Shown in pieces: positions 1-7,892 of a stretch of 64,000 nt of DNA (within the stretch, counting starts at the first letter, position 1; the number at the start of each line of letters is the position of its first letter). Source of the stretch: Variovorax sp. dw_308 (GTDB lineage Bacteria > Pseudomonadota > Gammaproteobacteria > Burkholderiales > Burkholderiaceae_C); assembly GCF_019207085.1 (NCBI RefSeq), contig NZ_JAATOM010000021.1:1-64000 (forward strand), read 5' to 3'. A program made the translations under genes and the position numbers. Under the pieces are notes generated by a model, which searched no databases, had not been told where the DNA came from, and saw only the letters and a program-made list of their open reading frames with translations.

Positions 1-271
1 CGCGCGGCAGCGGCCGGGGCGGACTTGCCGCGGCGGGGGCGGGCGCTTCGGCCTTGGCTGGCGGGGGCGTGATGACGATGGTGCGCGTGATGAACTTGTT
101 CTCGAGCGGCAACTGCTCCGGCCCGACGCCGGTCGGAATCAGCCCCAGCACCACCAGATGCGCCGCCAGCACCCCGAGCGTCAACAACGCGAGCATTCGC
201 CGCGCGTGGTGCGACCCATCCGCCGGCGAGGAAGCGGCATCGGCGTTGCGCGGCGGCGGCAAGGGCGTCAT
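1..271 (-). CDS. Membrane-anchored Pro/Ala-rich protein, 5' part only (possibly DUF3108 family)
   Basis: The frame stays open leftward from ATG at 271 for 90 codons and is cut by the window edge. It starts MTPLPPPRNADA. One hydrophobic segment follows (about residues 26-45, MLALLTLGVLAAHLVVLGL), then a Pro/Ala-rich stretch. This is a single-pass inner-membrane anchor with a periplasmic linker, as in TonB-like proteins and in betaproteobacterial DUF3108 proteins. The family assignment is from memory of similar N-termini and is weak, because the diagnostic domain lies outside the window. It is divergent from the hydrolase gene at 397. Confidence 0.5.
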   Translation of the reverse strand, partial: MTPLPPPRNADAASSPADGSHHARRMLALLTLGVLAAHLVVLGLIPTGVGPEQLPLENKFITRTIVITPPPAKAEAPAPAAASPPRPLPR

Positions 272-396
272 GGCGGGGTGGAAAGGCGGGCGGGGCACCC
301 AGCGCCGTGGGGGTACATCGGTACACTGCCGCCCGTTCAATCAGTTTAGTAGAGCGATGCCGAGCGGGATCCGTTCCGCATCGTCTCGCACACGCC

Positions 397-1443
397 ATGA
401 AACTTGCCACCTACAAAGACGGTTCGCGCGACGGCCAATTGGTCGTCGTTTCGCGCGATCTCGGCACCGCGCACTACGCCACCGGCATCGCCAACCGCCT
501 GCAGGAGGTGCTGGACGACTGGGGCTTCCTGAGCCCGCAGTTGCAGGACATGAGCGAACGCCTGAACGCCGGGCGCGCGCGCCACGCTTTCCCGTTCGAC
601 CCGGCCCGATGCATGGCCCCGCTCCCGCGCGCCTACCAGTGGGCCGACGGCTCGGCCTACATCAACCACGTCGAGCTGGTGCGCAAGGCGCGCAACGCCG
701 AGGTGCCCGAGAGCTTCTACACCGACCCGCTGATGTACCAGGGCGGCAGCGACGACTTCATCGGGCCGTGCGACCCGGTCGTGGTCGCGAGCGAGGCTTT
801 CGGCATCGACTTCGAGGCCGAGATCGCCGTCATCACGGGCGACGTGAGGATGGGCGCGAGCGCCGAGCAATCGCTGGACGGCATCCGGTTGCTGATGCTC
901 GCCAACGACGTGAGCCTGCGCAACCTGATCCCGGCCGAACTGGCCAAGGGCTTCGGCTTCTTCCAGAGCAAGCCGGCGACGGCGTTCAGCCCGGTGGCCG
1001 TGACGCCGGATGAACTGGGCGAGGCATGGATCGGCGGCCGCGTGCACCTGACGCTGCAGAGCACCTGGAACGGCCGCAAGGTCGGGCTGTGCGATGCGGG
1101 CGATGAGATGACCTTCCACTTCGGCCAGCTTATCGCGCACATCGCGAAGACGCGCAACGTGCGTGCCGGCAGCATCGTCGGCAGCGGCACGGTGAGCAAC
1201 AAGGGCGTGGAGAAGAACGGAAAGATGGACTGGCCCAAGGGCTATTCGTGCATCGCGGAGAAGCGCTGCATCGAGACGATCCTGGACGGGCAGCCGACGA
1301 CGGAGTTCATGAAGTTCGGGGACACGATCCGGATCGAGATGAAGGGGAGGGACGGGTTGTCGGTGTTCGGGGCGATCGAGCAGGAGATCGTGGCGCCGCA
1401 ATTAATGGAAATTAATAAGAAGGAAATCGATGCTCACCGGTGA
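397..1443 (+). CDS. Fumarylacetoacetate hydrolase (FAH) family protein with altered C-terminal tail
   Basis: 348 residues starting MKLATYKDGSRDGQ, which is the usual start of this Comamonadaceae family; the longer in-frame extension upstream to 307 is not conserved-looking. The FAH fold hydrolyses C-C bonds in 2,4-dioxo or acylpyruvate-type acids in aromatic catabolism. Metal-site acidic residues lie in the FGIDFEAEIAVITGD stretch, and the GSGTVSNKGVEK and FGDTIRIEMKG motifs are present. From memory the family ends near FGAIEQEI. Here the frame continues 15 or so codons through an AT-rich stretch (ATTAAT repeated at 1401-1416) and overlaps the start of hsdM by 14 bases. This suggests the restriction island inserted at its 3' end and replaced the native stop. 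Confidence 0.88.
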   Translation: MKLATYKDGSRDGQLVVVSRDLGTAHYATGIANRLQEVLDDWGFLSPQLQDMSERLNAGRARHAFPFDPARCMAPLPRAYQWADGSAYINHVELVRKARNAEVPESFYTDPLMYQGGSDDFIGPCDPVVVASEAFGIDFEAEIAVITGDVRMGASAEQSLDGIRLLMLANDVSLRNLIPAELAKGFGFFQSKPATAFSPVAVTPDELGEAWIGGRVHLTLQSTWNGRKVGLCDAGDEMTFHFGQLIAHIAKTRNVRAGSIVGSGTVSNKGVEKNGKMDWPKGYSCIAEKRCIETILDGQPTTEFMKFGDTIRIEMKGRDGLSVFGAIEQEIVAPQLMEINKKEIDAHR

Positions 1444-2989
1444 ACTGAAGAACAAGGTCGACCAGGTCTGGAACGCCTTCTGGTCCGGCGGCATCGCCAA
1501 CCCGCTGGAAGTCATCGAGCAGATCACCTACCTGCTGTTCCTGCGCGCGCTCGACAGCGACCAGACGCTCGAAGAAAAGAAGGCCGCCCGCTTCAAGACG
1601 CAGCCCGTGCGCATCTACCCCGAAGGCAAGGACGCCAAGGGCCGCAGCTTTGAGGACCTGCGCTGGTCGCACTTCAAGAACTTCGCGCCGGCCGACATGT
1701 TCACCGTGCTCAGCGAACACGTCTTTCCGTTCCTGCGCGGCCTGCATGCATCCGAAGGCGAGGCGGCCACCTCCGCCTTTGCGCACCACATGCGCGACGC
1801 GCGCTTCACCATCCCCACGCCCGCGCTGCTGGCCCGGGTGGTCGACCTGCTCGACGGCATCGCCATGGACGACCGCGACACCAAGGGCGACCTGTACGAA
1901 TACATGCTCGGCAAGATCGCCTCGGCCGGGCAGAACGGACAGTTCCGCACGCCGCGCCACATCATCCAGTTGATGGTGGCCCTGACCGCGCCCACGCCGC
2001 AGGACACCATCTGCGACCCGGCCAGCGGCACCTGCGGCTACCTCGTCGCCGCCGGCGAATACCTGCGCGACCACCACCCCGAGATGCTGCGCGACGAGAA
2101 GCTGAAAGCGCACTTTCACCAGGAGATGTTCCACGGCTACGACTTCGACAACACCATGCTGCGCATCGGCAGCATGAACATGCTGCTGCACGGCGTGGAG
2201 CACCCGGCCATCGCCTACCGCGACTCGCTGGCGCAGGACCATTCGGACGATGCAGGCGCCTACAGCCTGATCCTGGCCAACCCGCCCTTTGCCGGCAGCC
2301 TCGACTACGAGAACACCGCCAAGGACCTGCAGCAGATCGTCAAGACCAAGAAGACCGAACTGCTGTTTCTGGCGCTCTTCCTGCGCCTCCTCAAGACCGG
2401 CGGACGCGCGGCGGTGATCGTGCCCGATGGCGTGCTGTTCGGCAGCAGCAAGGCGCACAAGGAACTGCGCCGCAAGCTGGTCGAGGAGCAGAAGCTCGAC
2501 GCCGTCATCAGCCTGCCCGGCGGCGTGTTCAAGCCTTACGCCGGTGTGAGTACCGCGATCCTGCTGTTCACCAAGACGATGAGCGGCGGCACCGACCACG
2601 TGTGGTTCTACGACATGCAGGCGGACGGTTGGAGCCTGGACGACAAGCGGCAGCCGCTATTGGCCGAGGACAAGCTGGGGCTGAAGCCGGTGGCGCAAGG
2701 GGTGGGTCTGAGCGATGCCGAGCATGTGAAGAACAACCTGCCGGATGCGCTGGCGCGGTGGGGGGAGCGGGATGGGACGGAGCGGCATCGGATGCGTACG
2801 CATCAGAGTTTTTGTGTGGCCAAGGCGGACATCGAAGCCAATGGCTATGACCTGAGTTTGAATCGGTATCGGGAGGTGGTGCATGCGGAGGTGGTGCATC
2901 GGAAGCCGGCGGAGATCATTGCGGAGTTGAGGCGGTTGGAGGCCGAAATTGCCAATGGGACCAAGGCGCTTGAGGAACTACTGGCGTGA
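1430..2989 (+). CDS. hsdM: Type I restriction-modification system DNA methyltransferase subunit M
   Basis: 519 residues. The HsdM_N helical domain comes first (LTGELKNKVDQVWNAFWSGG), followed by a Rossmann methyltransferase core. The SAM-binding motif CDPASGTCGYL is near residue 195 and the catalytic NPPF of N6-adenine methylases near residue 284. It methylates adenine in the target chosen by HsdS and forms M2S (methylase) and R2M2S (restriction) complexes. An AAGGA ribosome site sits just upstream of ATG 1430, inside the tail of the preceding gene. The stop overlaps the hsdS start by 4 bases, so the two are translationally coupled. The length is normal for the family. Confidence 0.97.
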   Translation: MLTGELKNKVDQVWNAFWSGGIANPLEVIEQITYLLFLRALDSDQTLEEKKAARFKTQPVRIYPEGKDAKGRSFEDLRWSHFKNFAPADMFTVLSEHVFPFLRGLHASEGEAATSAFAHHMRDARFTIPTPALLARVVDLLDGIAMDDRDTKGDLYEYMLGKIASAGQNGQFRTPRHIIQLMVALTAPTPQDTICDPASGTCGYLVAAGEYLRDHHPEMLRDEKLKAHFHQEMFHGYDFDNTMLRIGSMNMLLHGVEHPAIAYRDSLAQDHSDDAGAYSLILANPPFAGSLDYENTAKDLQQIVKTKKTELLFLALFLRLLKTGGRAAVIVPDGVLFGSSKAHKELRRKLVEEQKLDAVISLPGGVFKPYAGVSTAILLFTKTMSGGTDHVWFYDMQADGWSLDDKRQPLLAEDKLGLKPVAQGVGLSDAEHVKNNLPDALARWGERDGTERHRMRTHQSFCVAKADIEANGYDLSLNRYREVVHAEVVHRKPAEIIAELRRLEAEIANGTKALEELLA

Positions 2990-4098
2990 GTGAGGATTGC
3001 ACGCCCTGGCCGCAAGTTGCTCTTGGCGACTTTTGCGAATTCAAGTACGGCAAAAGCCTTCCTGAGGCCATGCGTTCTGGGGGCGCCGTACCGGTCTATG
3101 GATCAAACGGGGTAGTGGGAAGTCATGACATTGCGATCACGATGGGGCCTACGATCGTCGTGGGTCGAAAAGGCTCCTATGGCGAGGTGAATTTTTCGCC
3201 AGTCGCTTGTTGGCCGATTGACACCACTTACTACATCGACAAGACGGCGACAGATGTGGATCTTGCGTGGTTGCGGCATACCCTTGTCGGACTCGGGCTC
3301 AACACGATGAACAAGGCGGCGGCAGTGCCGGGGCTCAATCGTGACGACGCCTATCGAGCCCGATTGGTGCGGCCTCCACTCCTCGAACAACGCCGCATCG
3401 CCGCCATCCTCGACCAAGCCGAAACCCTCCGAGCCCAACGCCGCGCGGCCATCGCCCAACTCGACAGCCTCGGGCGGGCTATCTTTCTGGAGATGTTTGG
3501 GGATGTTGTCGGCAATCCGAAAACGTTCCCGAAAATGCCATTGGCTTCGTTCTCAACGATCTCAACGGGAAGTACGCCTGGCAGAGAAAATGGGGCTTAC
3601 TTCGGTGGCACTATTCCCTGGGTCAAGACGACTGAAGTTTGTGGGGAAGAAATTGCGTTCACTGAGGAAATGCTCACGCAGGAAGGATTGAAAGCAATCC
3701 GCGGAAAGTTGCATCCAGTTGGTTCGATCGCGGTCGCAATGTATGGCCAAGGTCAAACGCGAGGGCGATGTGGATTGCTTTCGATCAGTGCGGCCACGAA
3801 TCAAGCGTGTGGAGTCATTTACCCGAGCGAATCACATGAGCCGACGTTTCTGTTTGCGCAGTTAAAGCTTTCCTATGAGCGATTGAGGGCACTTGGACGA
3901 GGCGGCAACCAAGAGAACTTAAATCTTCAATTGCTCGGTGGATTTGAGGTGCTGTTGCCTTCCCTCCAAATGCAGCGGGAATTTCTTCTCAGAAGTAGCT
4001 CACTTGATTTTCTCAAGGCTTCCCATCGCGCCGCCCTCACGAAACTCGACGAACTTTTCGCTTCCCTGCAGCACCGCGCCTTCCGCGGCGAGCTATAG
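2986..4098 (+). CDS. hsdS: Type I restriction-modification specificity subunit S
   Basis: 370 residues from a GTG start forming GTGA with the hsdM stop. It has two target-recognition domains (about residues 5-130 and 185-330). Each is followed by a conserved coiled-coil spacer (first PPLLEQRRIAAILDQAETL, second at the C-terminus ending LFASLQHRAFRGEL). The two domains would recognise the two halves of a bipartite target. The recognition domains are visibly AT-richer and use other codons than the flanking genes, as is usual for these rapidly exchanged regions. It is slightly shorter than the typical 400-450 residues but has both halves. The methylation target cannot be predicted from sequence alone. 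Confidence 0.95.
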   Translation: MSEDCTPWPQVALGDFCEFKYGKSLPEAMRSGGAVPVYGSNGVVGSHDIAITMGPTIVVGRKGSYGEVNFSPVACWPIDTTYYIDKTATDVDLAWLRHTLVGLGLNTMNKAAAVPGLNRDDAYRARLVRPPLLEQRRIAAILDQAETLRAQRRAAIAQLDSLGRAIFLEMFGDVVGNPKTFPKMPLASFSTISTGSTPGRENGAYFGGTIPWVKTTEVCGEEIAFTEEMLTQEGLKAIRGKLHPVGSIAVAMYGQGQTRGRCGLLSISAATNQACGVIYPSESHEPTFLFAQLKLSYERLRALGRGGNQENLNLQLLGGFEVLLPSLQMQREFLLRSSSLDFLKASHRAALTKLDELFASLQHRAFRGEL

Positions 4099-4126
4099 AT
4101 TCAGCTCAACCTGAGACACTCCGTCG

Positions 4127-5407
4127 ATGTTCTCGCGCATCCAAACCCGCCACTACCGCAGCCTGAAGGCAGTGGATCAAGCGCTTGGCCCGATCCAGGC
4201 GTTGGTCGGCCCGAATGCCAGCGGCAAGACGACCTTTCTGGATGTCATTGGTTTGCTGAGTGATCTGGTTCGAAGGCGTGGCGATGTCCGTGGGACGGTG
4301 CTTTCCCGCAGTCCGTCTTTCGACAAGCTGGTGTGGCAAGGTGGCGCGGAGGGACGCTCCACACGCTCAGCGTTTCAGCTTGCGGTCGAGGCCCCAATCC
4401 CTTCAGCCGTGCATGCACGCATGGATGCGGAGTACCAGCGGTTCACGCTCGTCAGGTACGAGCTTGAAATCGGATTCGACACCCGGAGCAATGAACTAAC
4501 CGTGGATCACGAAACACTCTGGCTTCGCGAGCCTTATGTTGATGTGGTGTCTCAGCGCAACCTGTTTCCCGAAGCGCCGCACGATGCGCCTGCGATATTC
4601 CTCAAGCCGCAACAGAAGTCCGCCAAGACCGTTGTGAAAAAGGTGGCTGGGGGCAACGACAACTACTACCCCGAGGGCGCCAAGTCGACCTACGCACCGT
4701 CGTTCAAGCTGGGCCGCGCCAAGCTTGCGCTTGCCAATGTGCCGGCCGATGAAGCCAGCTTCCCGGTCAGTTCATGGTTTCGGGACCTGTTGGAGACCGG
4801 GGTGCAAAACGTCGTTCTCAACAGCCAGACGATACGGCAGGCGAGTCCGCCAGGGCTGGGGTCGCGATTCCAGACCGATGGCTCCAACCTGCCGTGGGTG
4901 ATTGCGGAACTTCGCAAGGACGCGAAGCGCTTTGCCGGATGGCTCGATCACGTGAGAACGGCGCTCGAAGATGTTGCGGACATTGACACGGTCGAGCGCG
5001 AGGACGATCGCCATCGCTATCTGGTGATCAAGTACTCAACGGGGGCGATCGTCCCGTCGTGGCTGGTGTCGGATGGGACCCTTCGACTGTTGGCGTTGAC
5101 GATTCCGGCCTATCTCCCCGACTTGAATGGCGTGTTGCTGATCGAGGAGCCGGAGAACGGAATCCATCCGCGCGCCATCGAGACGGTGATCCAGTCGCTG
5201 TCGTCCATCTACGACGGGCAGGTCCTGATTGCGACGCACAGTCCGGTGGCGTTGAACCTGCTGGACCCGGCGCAGGTCCTGTGCTTTGCCAAGGATCATT
5301 CGGGCGCGACCGACATCGTGTCCGGAGACAAGCATCCGGCGCTGCGGCAATGGCGGGAAGGCCGGCCCGATCTCGGGGTTCTATTTGCCGCAGGCATCCT
5401 GAGTTAG
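4127..5407 (+). CDS. AAA/ABC-type ATPase (AAA_21/OLD-like), restriction-linked
   Basis: 426 residues. Walker A GPNASGKTT is at residues 28-36, right after the RecF/SMC-like start (FSRIQTRHYRSLKAV). In the C-terminal third there is a signature-like SDGTLRLLAL, Walker B/D-loop LLIEEPENGIHP and the H-loop IATHSP. This arrangement matches ABC ATPases of the OLD/RloA/AriA kind. No C-terminal TOPRIM nuclease is fused; the next gene, 4 bases downstream, may supply that part. It follows hsdS by 28 bases, so it is likely co-transcribed with the methylase genes. A defence role is inferred from position and family. From memory it may resemble the MAD3 ATPase of methylation-associated defence systems, but this is untested. 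Confidence 0.85.
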   Translation: MFSRIQTRHYRSLKAVDQALGPIQALVGPNASGKTTFLDVIGLLSDLVRRRGDVRGTVLSRSPSFDKLVWQGGAEGRSTRSAFQLAVEAPIPSAVHARMDAEYQRFTLVRYELEIGFDTRSNELTVDHETLWLREPYVDVVSQRNLFPEAPHDAPAIFLKPQQKSAKTVVKKVAGGNDNYYPEGAKSTYAPSFKLGRAKLALANVPADEASFPVSSWFRDLLETGVQNVVLNSQTIRQASPPGLGSRFQTDGSNLPWVIAELRKDAKRFAGWLDHVRTALEDVADIDTVEREDDRHRYLVIKYSTGAIVPSWLVSDGTLRLLALTIPAYLPDLNGVLLIEEPENGIHPRAIETVIQSLSSIYDGQVLIATHSPVALNLLDPAQVLCFAKDHSGATDIVSGDKHPALRQWREGRPDLGVLFAAGILS

Positions 5408-5411
5408 TCGC

Positions 5412-6020
5412 ATGCAAGACCTCGTGGTGTTGGTTGCGGACAAGAACGCGCAGTTCGCCTTGCGTGGGGCGTTGCAGCGGCATGCCGCATTGGGCATTCG
5501 CCAGATCAGTTTCGACTTCAGGACCCATCCCGGGCGCGACGGCGGCGTCAGGACTTCGGGTCCGGATGTGTTGGCGGGCGAGGCGAGCAGGTTCAGTCAC
5601 GCCCTGCTCGTGATGGACCATGAAGGCTGCGGTCAGCCGGACGTTCCGGCATTGGAAATCGAAGCGGCTCTGGATGCGCGGCTGCAATCCGTATGGGGAT
5701 CACGTGGGAGGGCGATCGTCATCGATCCGGAGGTTGACGCGTGGGTCTGGGGAAGCGACAACGCCATGCGTGAGGTCCTGAGTTGGCCGATGGACGAGCC
5801 CATCCGGGATTGGCTTCGCGGGCGGGGATTCGCGTTCGACGCGAACGGCAAGCCGCATCGACCCAAAGAGGCACTGGACGCCATGCGGCCGATCCACAAG
5901 CAGCCGCGGTCCTCGGCGCTTTACGAGAACGTGACGCGGAAAATCAGCCTCCAGAACTGCACCGATCTGGCGTTCCTGCGGCTGCGGGCTCAATTGAACG
6001 AATGGTTTGTTCCCGCCTGA
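5412..6020 (+). CDS. Small TOPRIM-like (DUF4276-like) protein, partner of the preceding ATPase
   Basis: 202 residues starting MQDLVVLVADKNAQFALRG. Features consistent with a TOPRIM-like fold: a first beta strand ending in acidic residues (VLVADKN), a hydrophobic strand with D-x-E (LLVMDHEG, about residues 61-68), and IVIDPEVDAWVW (about 100-111), recalling the i-x-P-E-x-E-a-W motif of DUF4276 proteins. The canonical first glutamate is not obvious, so catalytic activity is uncertain. The gene starts 4 bases after the ATPase stop, indicating a two-protein unit. In known pairs (OLD, PARIS) such partners are nucleases triggered by the ATPase. The MAD4 protein of MADS is another possible relative. 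Function is not established. Confidence 0.7.
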   Translation: MQDLVVLVADKNAQFALRGALQRHAALGIRQISFDFRTHPGRDGGVRTSGPDVLAGEASRFSHALLVMDHEGCGQPDVPALEIEAALDARLQSVWGSRGRAIVIDPEVDAWVWGSDNAMREVLSWPMDEPIRDWLRGRGFAFDANGKPHRPKEALDAMRPIHKQPRSSALYENVTRKISLQNCTDLAFLRLRAQLNEWFVPA

Positions 6021-6046
6021 GATCGGCGTCGTTGAGGTCGGGCACT

Positions 6047-7177
6047 TCAACCGTACTTCGCAAACCCATTCCCGTCCCGCATCAGCAACTGCATCAACTT
6101 GGGATGCACGAACAGCTTTTCCCGTCCTGCCTGCGTTTCGCTCAGCACGCCCAGCGTGGCCAGACTCTTGAGGTGAACTGAAGCCGCCTGCCGGCCGGCG
6201 AGCCCCTTGTCCACCAGGTTGCCGATACGGCAATACGGCTGTTCGAAGATCGTCTCGATCAGTTCGCGGCTGTAGATCTTGGGCAGCTTCTCGCGCACGT
6301 ACTCGGTGGTGTGCTCGGCCAGGGTGCGGATGGCGGCGATCTTTTGAGTGGTCCAGCGGGCAGTGTCTTCCACCGCGCGCAGCATGTAGAGCACCCATGC
6401 CTCCCATCCTTCGGGTGATTGCAGGCGCGTGACGTCCTGCAGCAGGCGGTAGTAGTCGGCCTTGTTCGCAATGATGTAGCGGCTGAGGTACAGCACGGGG
6501 AGCGCCAGCAGCTGTTCCTGGATGAGCACGAGGATGTTGATGACGCGGCCCGTGCGGCCGTTGCCATCGGTGAAGGGGTGGATGGCTTCGAACTGGTAGT
6601 GCCCCACGGCCATGCGGATGAGGGGGTCGAGGTCGGTTGTCTCGTGCAGGAAGCGCTCCCAGTTGGCAAGCAGCTTGCGCAGCAGGGCCTCGCCTTCGGG
6701 CGGGGTGTAGATGCTTTCGCCGCGGCGTTCGTTCATCAGTTGGGTACCTGGCGTTTTGCGGATGTCCATCTCCACGCCCTTGATGGCCGTGCAGATTTCC
6801 ACCGCCGTCGAGGTGCAAAGCGGGCGGCGGCTCAGGGACTGGAAGCCTTGATGCAAGGCGGTGCGGTAGCGCAGCGCCTCCTTGGTGGCCGGATCGGCTT
6901 GGTTGTCGTGGCCGTCGGCATGCCGGAACAGCTTGTCGGTGGTGGTGACGATGTTCTCGATCTCGGAGCTGTCCTTGGCTTCCAGCAAGGGAATGATGTT
7001 GATGAGGACAGTCGGGTTGGGAATCAACTCGGTGGCCTGCTTGAGTTCCGCCAACGCAGCCCGCGCCGTGATGCACTGCTTGAGGATCGGCTTGCTTTCG
7101 AGGTCGGTTGCCGGGGGGAGGAGGGGCAGGGCGTCGTAGGGGCGATCTGCTTGCCAAATCGTGGCGGGAGACGTCAT
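6047..7177 (-). CDS. fic: Fic family protein (likely AMP transferase) with C-terminal winged helix
   Basis: 376 residues. Fic_N domain first, then a perfect Fic motif HPFTDGNGRTGR at residues 200-211; the histidine is catalytic in transferring AMP from ATP to a protein hydroxyl. An N-terminal inhibitory motif S-x3-E-N is at residues 70-75 (SSEIEN), placing it with the self-inhibited class II enzymes. Residues about 295-370 look like a winged helix, so it may bind DNA. Start chosen at MTSPATIWQADRPY; further upstream ATG codons (7204, 7360) exist but lie inside repeated operator-like sequence. It is transcribed against the neighbouring hsd genes. Target unknown. Confidence 0.9.
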   Translation of the reverse strand: MTSPATIWQADRPYDALPLLPPATDLESKPILKQCITARAALAELKQATELIPNPTVLINIIPLLEAKDSSEIENIVTTTDKLFRHADGHDNQADPATKEALRYRTALHQGFQSLSRRPLCTSTAVEICTAIKGVEMDIRKTPGTQLMNERRGESIYTPPEGEALLRKLLANWERFLHETTDLDPLIRMAVGHYQFEAIHPFTDGNGRTGRVINILVLIQEQLLALPVLYLSRYIIANKADYYRLLQDVTRLQSPEGWEAWVLYMLRAVEDTARWTTQKIAAIRTLAEHTTEYVREKLPKIYSRELIETIFEQPYCRIGNLVDKGLAGRQAASVHLKSLATLGVLSETQAGREKLFVHPKLMQLLMRDGNGFAKYG

Positions 7178-7197
7178 GTTGTCGAAAAGCTGTTTTG

Positions 7198-7322
7198 GCG
7201 ACATGTTTGGAGCATATGTCGCGCCAAGCGACACGTCAATGAAACGTGTTGCGATTTCTCGATTTTGGCGACGCGTTTTCCGGACATGTCGTTCCGCGCG
7301 ACATGCGCAGCTAACGTGTCGC
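7198..7322. promoter_or_regulatory. Array of four 25-bp inverted repeats upstream of fic
   Basis: Four copies at 7198-7222, 7228-7252, 7268-7292 and 7298-7322. Each is built as GCGACAYGT, 7 bases, then ACRTGTCGC with one to three mismatches. Start-to-start distances are 30, 40 and 30 bases, so all centres lie near the same DNA face. They cover the leader just upstream of the fic start. They are likely operators for a dimeric regulator, either the Fic winged helix itself or the XRE protein at 7554. No such site is seen elsewhere in the window. Confidence 0.75.
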
Positions 7323-7553
7323 ATTTCTTCGGGTTTCGCAACGCATGACTTGTCCAACATCGGGTAAAGGGCTCTTTAGAACTCTTTAGAAAAAGAAAAA
7401 CGCCTTTGAAAACAATCGCTTATAAAACATGGGGATGATTTCGAGGACGTGACTCAACCTGCTTTAGCGGCACATACGAAAATTTGCTCCCAACGGGTCA
7501 AAAAGCAAGCATTTGCCCAATGGACGGGCTAAACTGACCCTGTAAGGTCAAAA
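7323..7553. other. AT-rich divergent regulatory region between fic and the XRE gene
   Basis: This stretch is far AT-richer than the surrounding DNA. It holds a tandem 10-bp repeat CTCTTTAGAA (7372-7381 and 7382-7391), a TATAAA box at 7421, two GGTCAAAAA copies (7496-7504 and 7546-7554), and the inverted repeat just before the XRE gene. No open frame with a ribosome site was found. It probably contains the promoters of both divergent genes, but no -35/-10 pair with good spacing was convincing. Confidence 0.6.
7535..7550. promoter_or_regulatory. Inverted repeat TGACC-N6-GGTCA before the XRE gene
   Basis: Perfect 5-bp arms around 6 bases, ending 3 bases before the ATG at 7554. Its position over the ribosome-binding region fits an autoregulatory operator of the small XRE protein. 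A second GGTCAAAAA half-site lies 50 bases upstream. Confidence 0.5.
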
Positions 7554-7808
7554 ATGCTGCTCAACTACGACCTCCTCCCGCACCTTGCCTCGCGCCTGAC
7601 GGCCGAGCGCAAGCGCCAGGGTTTGTCTCGTAATCAAGCGGCGGCGGTGTGCAATGTCAGCCCGTCCTTTATCCGGGATGCGGAAAGCGACCCCGCGCGC
7701 TGTTCGTTCGGGCGCTTGCTGCAACTCGCGAACGGCCTCGGCCTTTCGTTAACTGTTTCGGGATGGTCTGGAGAAGGCTCCAGCGACACAGCCGATGCGC
7801 AGGACTGA
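7554..7808 (+). CDS. XRE-family helix-turn-helix regulator (HipB/C-protein-like)
   Basis: 84 residues; nearly all of it is one HTH domain (RKRQGLSRNQAAAVCNVSPS, then FGRLLQLANGLGLSL), with a short acidic tail. Size and layout match HipB-type antitoxins and controller (C) proteins of restriction systems. It lies between fic (divergent) and hsdR (84 bases downstream, same strand), with inverted repeats on both sides. It is therefore well placed to time hsdR expression after methylation, or to repress fic. No HipA-like toxin gene follows. Which promoter it controls is inferred only from position. Confidence 0.8.
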   Translation: MLLNYDLLPHLASRLTAERKRQGLSRNQAAAVCNVSPSFIRDAESDPARCSFGRLLQLANGLGLSLTVSGWSGEGSSDTADAQD

Positions 7809-7828
7809 ACCCATATACCTGCGTGCCC

Positions 7829-7859
7829 GTCACATGGACGCCATCCGCCGCCATGTGAC
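7829..7859. promoter_or_regulatory. Perfect inverted repeat upstream of hsdR
   Basis: GTCACATGG at 7829-7837 and CCATGTGAC at 7851-7859, 13-base spacer, 33 bases before the hsdR TTG start. It could be an operator or an RNA hairpin limiting hsdR translation. Its sequence differs from both the fic-side repeats and the TGACC repeat. Confidence 0.5.
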
Positions 7860-7892
7860 AGGCAGCCTTTCATATGGACCTGGAGCAAACCG

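Noticed and set aside
5412..6020. Assignment of the small protein to RloB
   Set aside because: RloB proteins start with a characteristic CEG-type motif not seen here, although the ATPase/small protein layout is similar.
7178..7360. Longer fic starts at 7360 or 7204
   Set aside because: The added residues are encoded by the operator repeats and are unlike known Fic N-termini.
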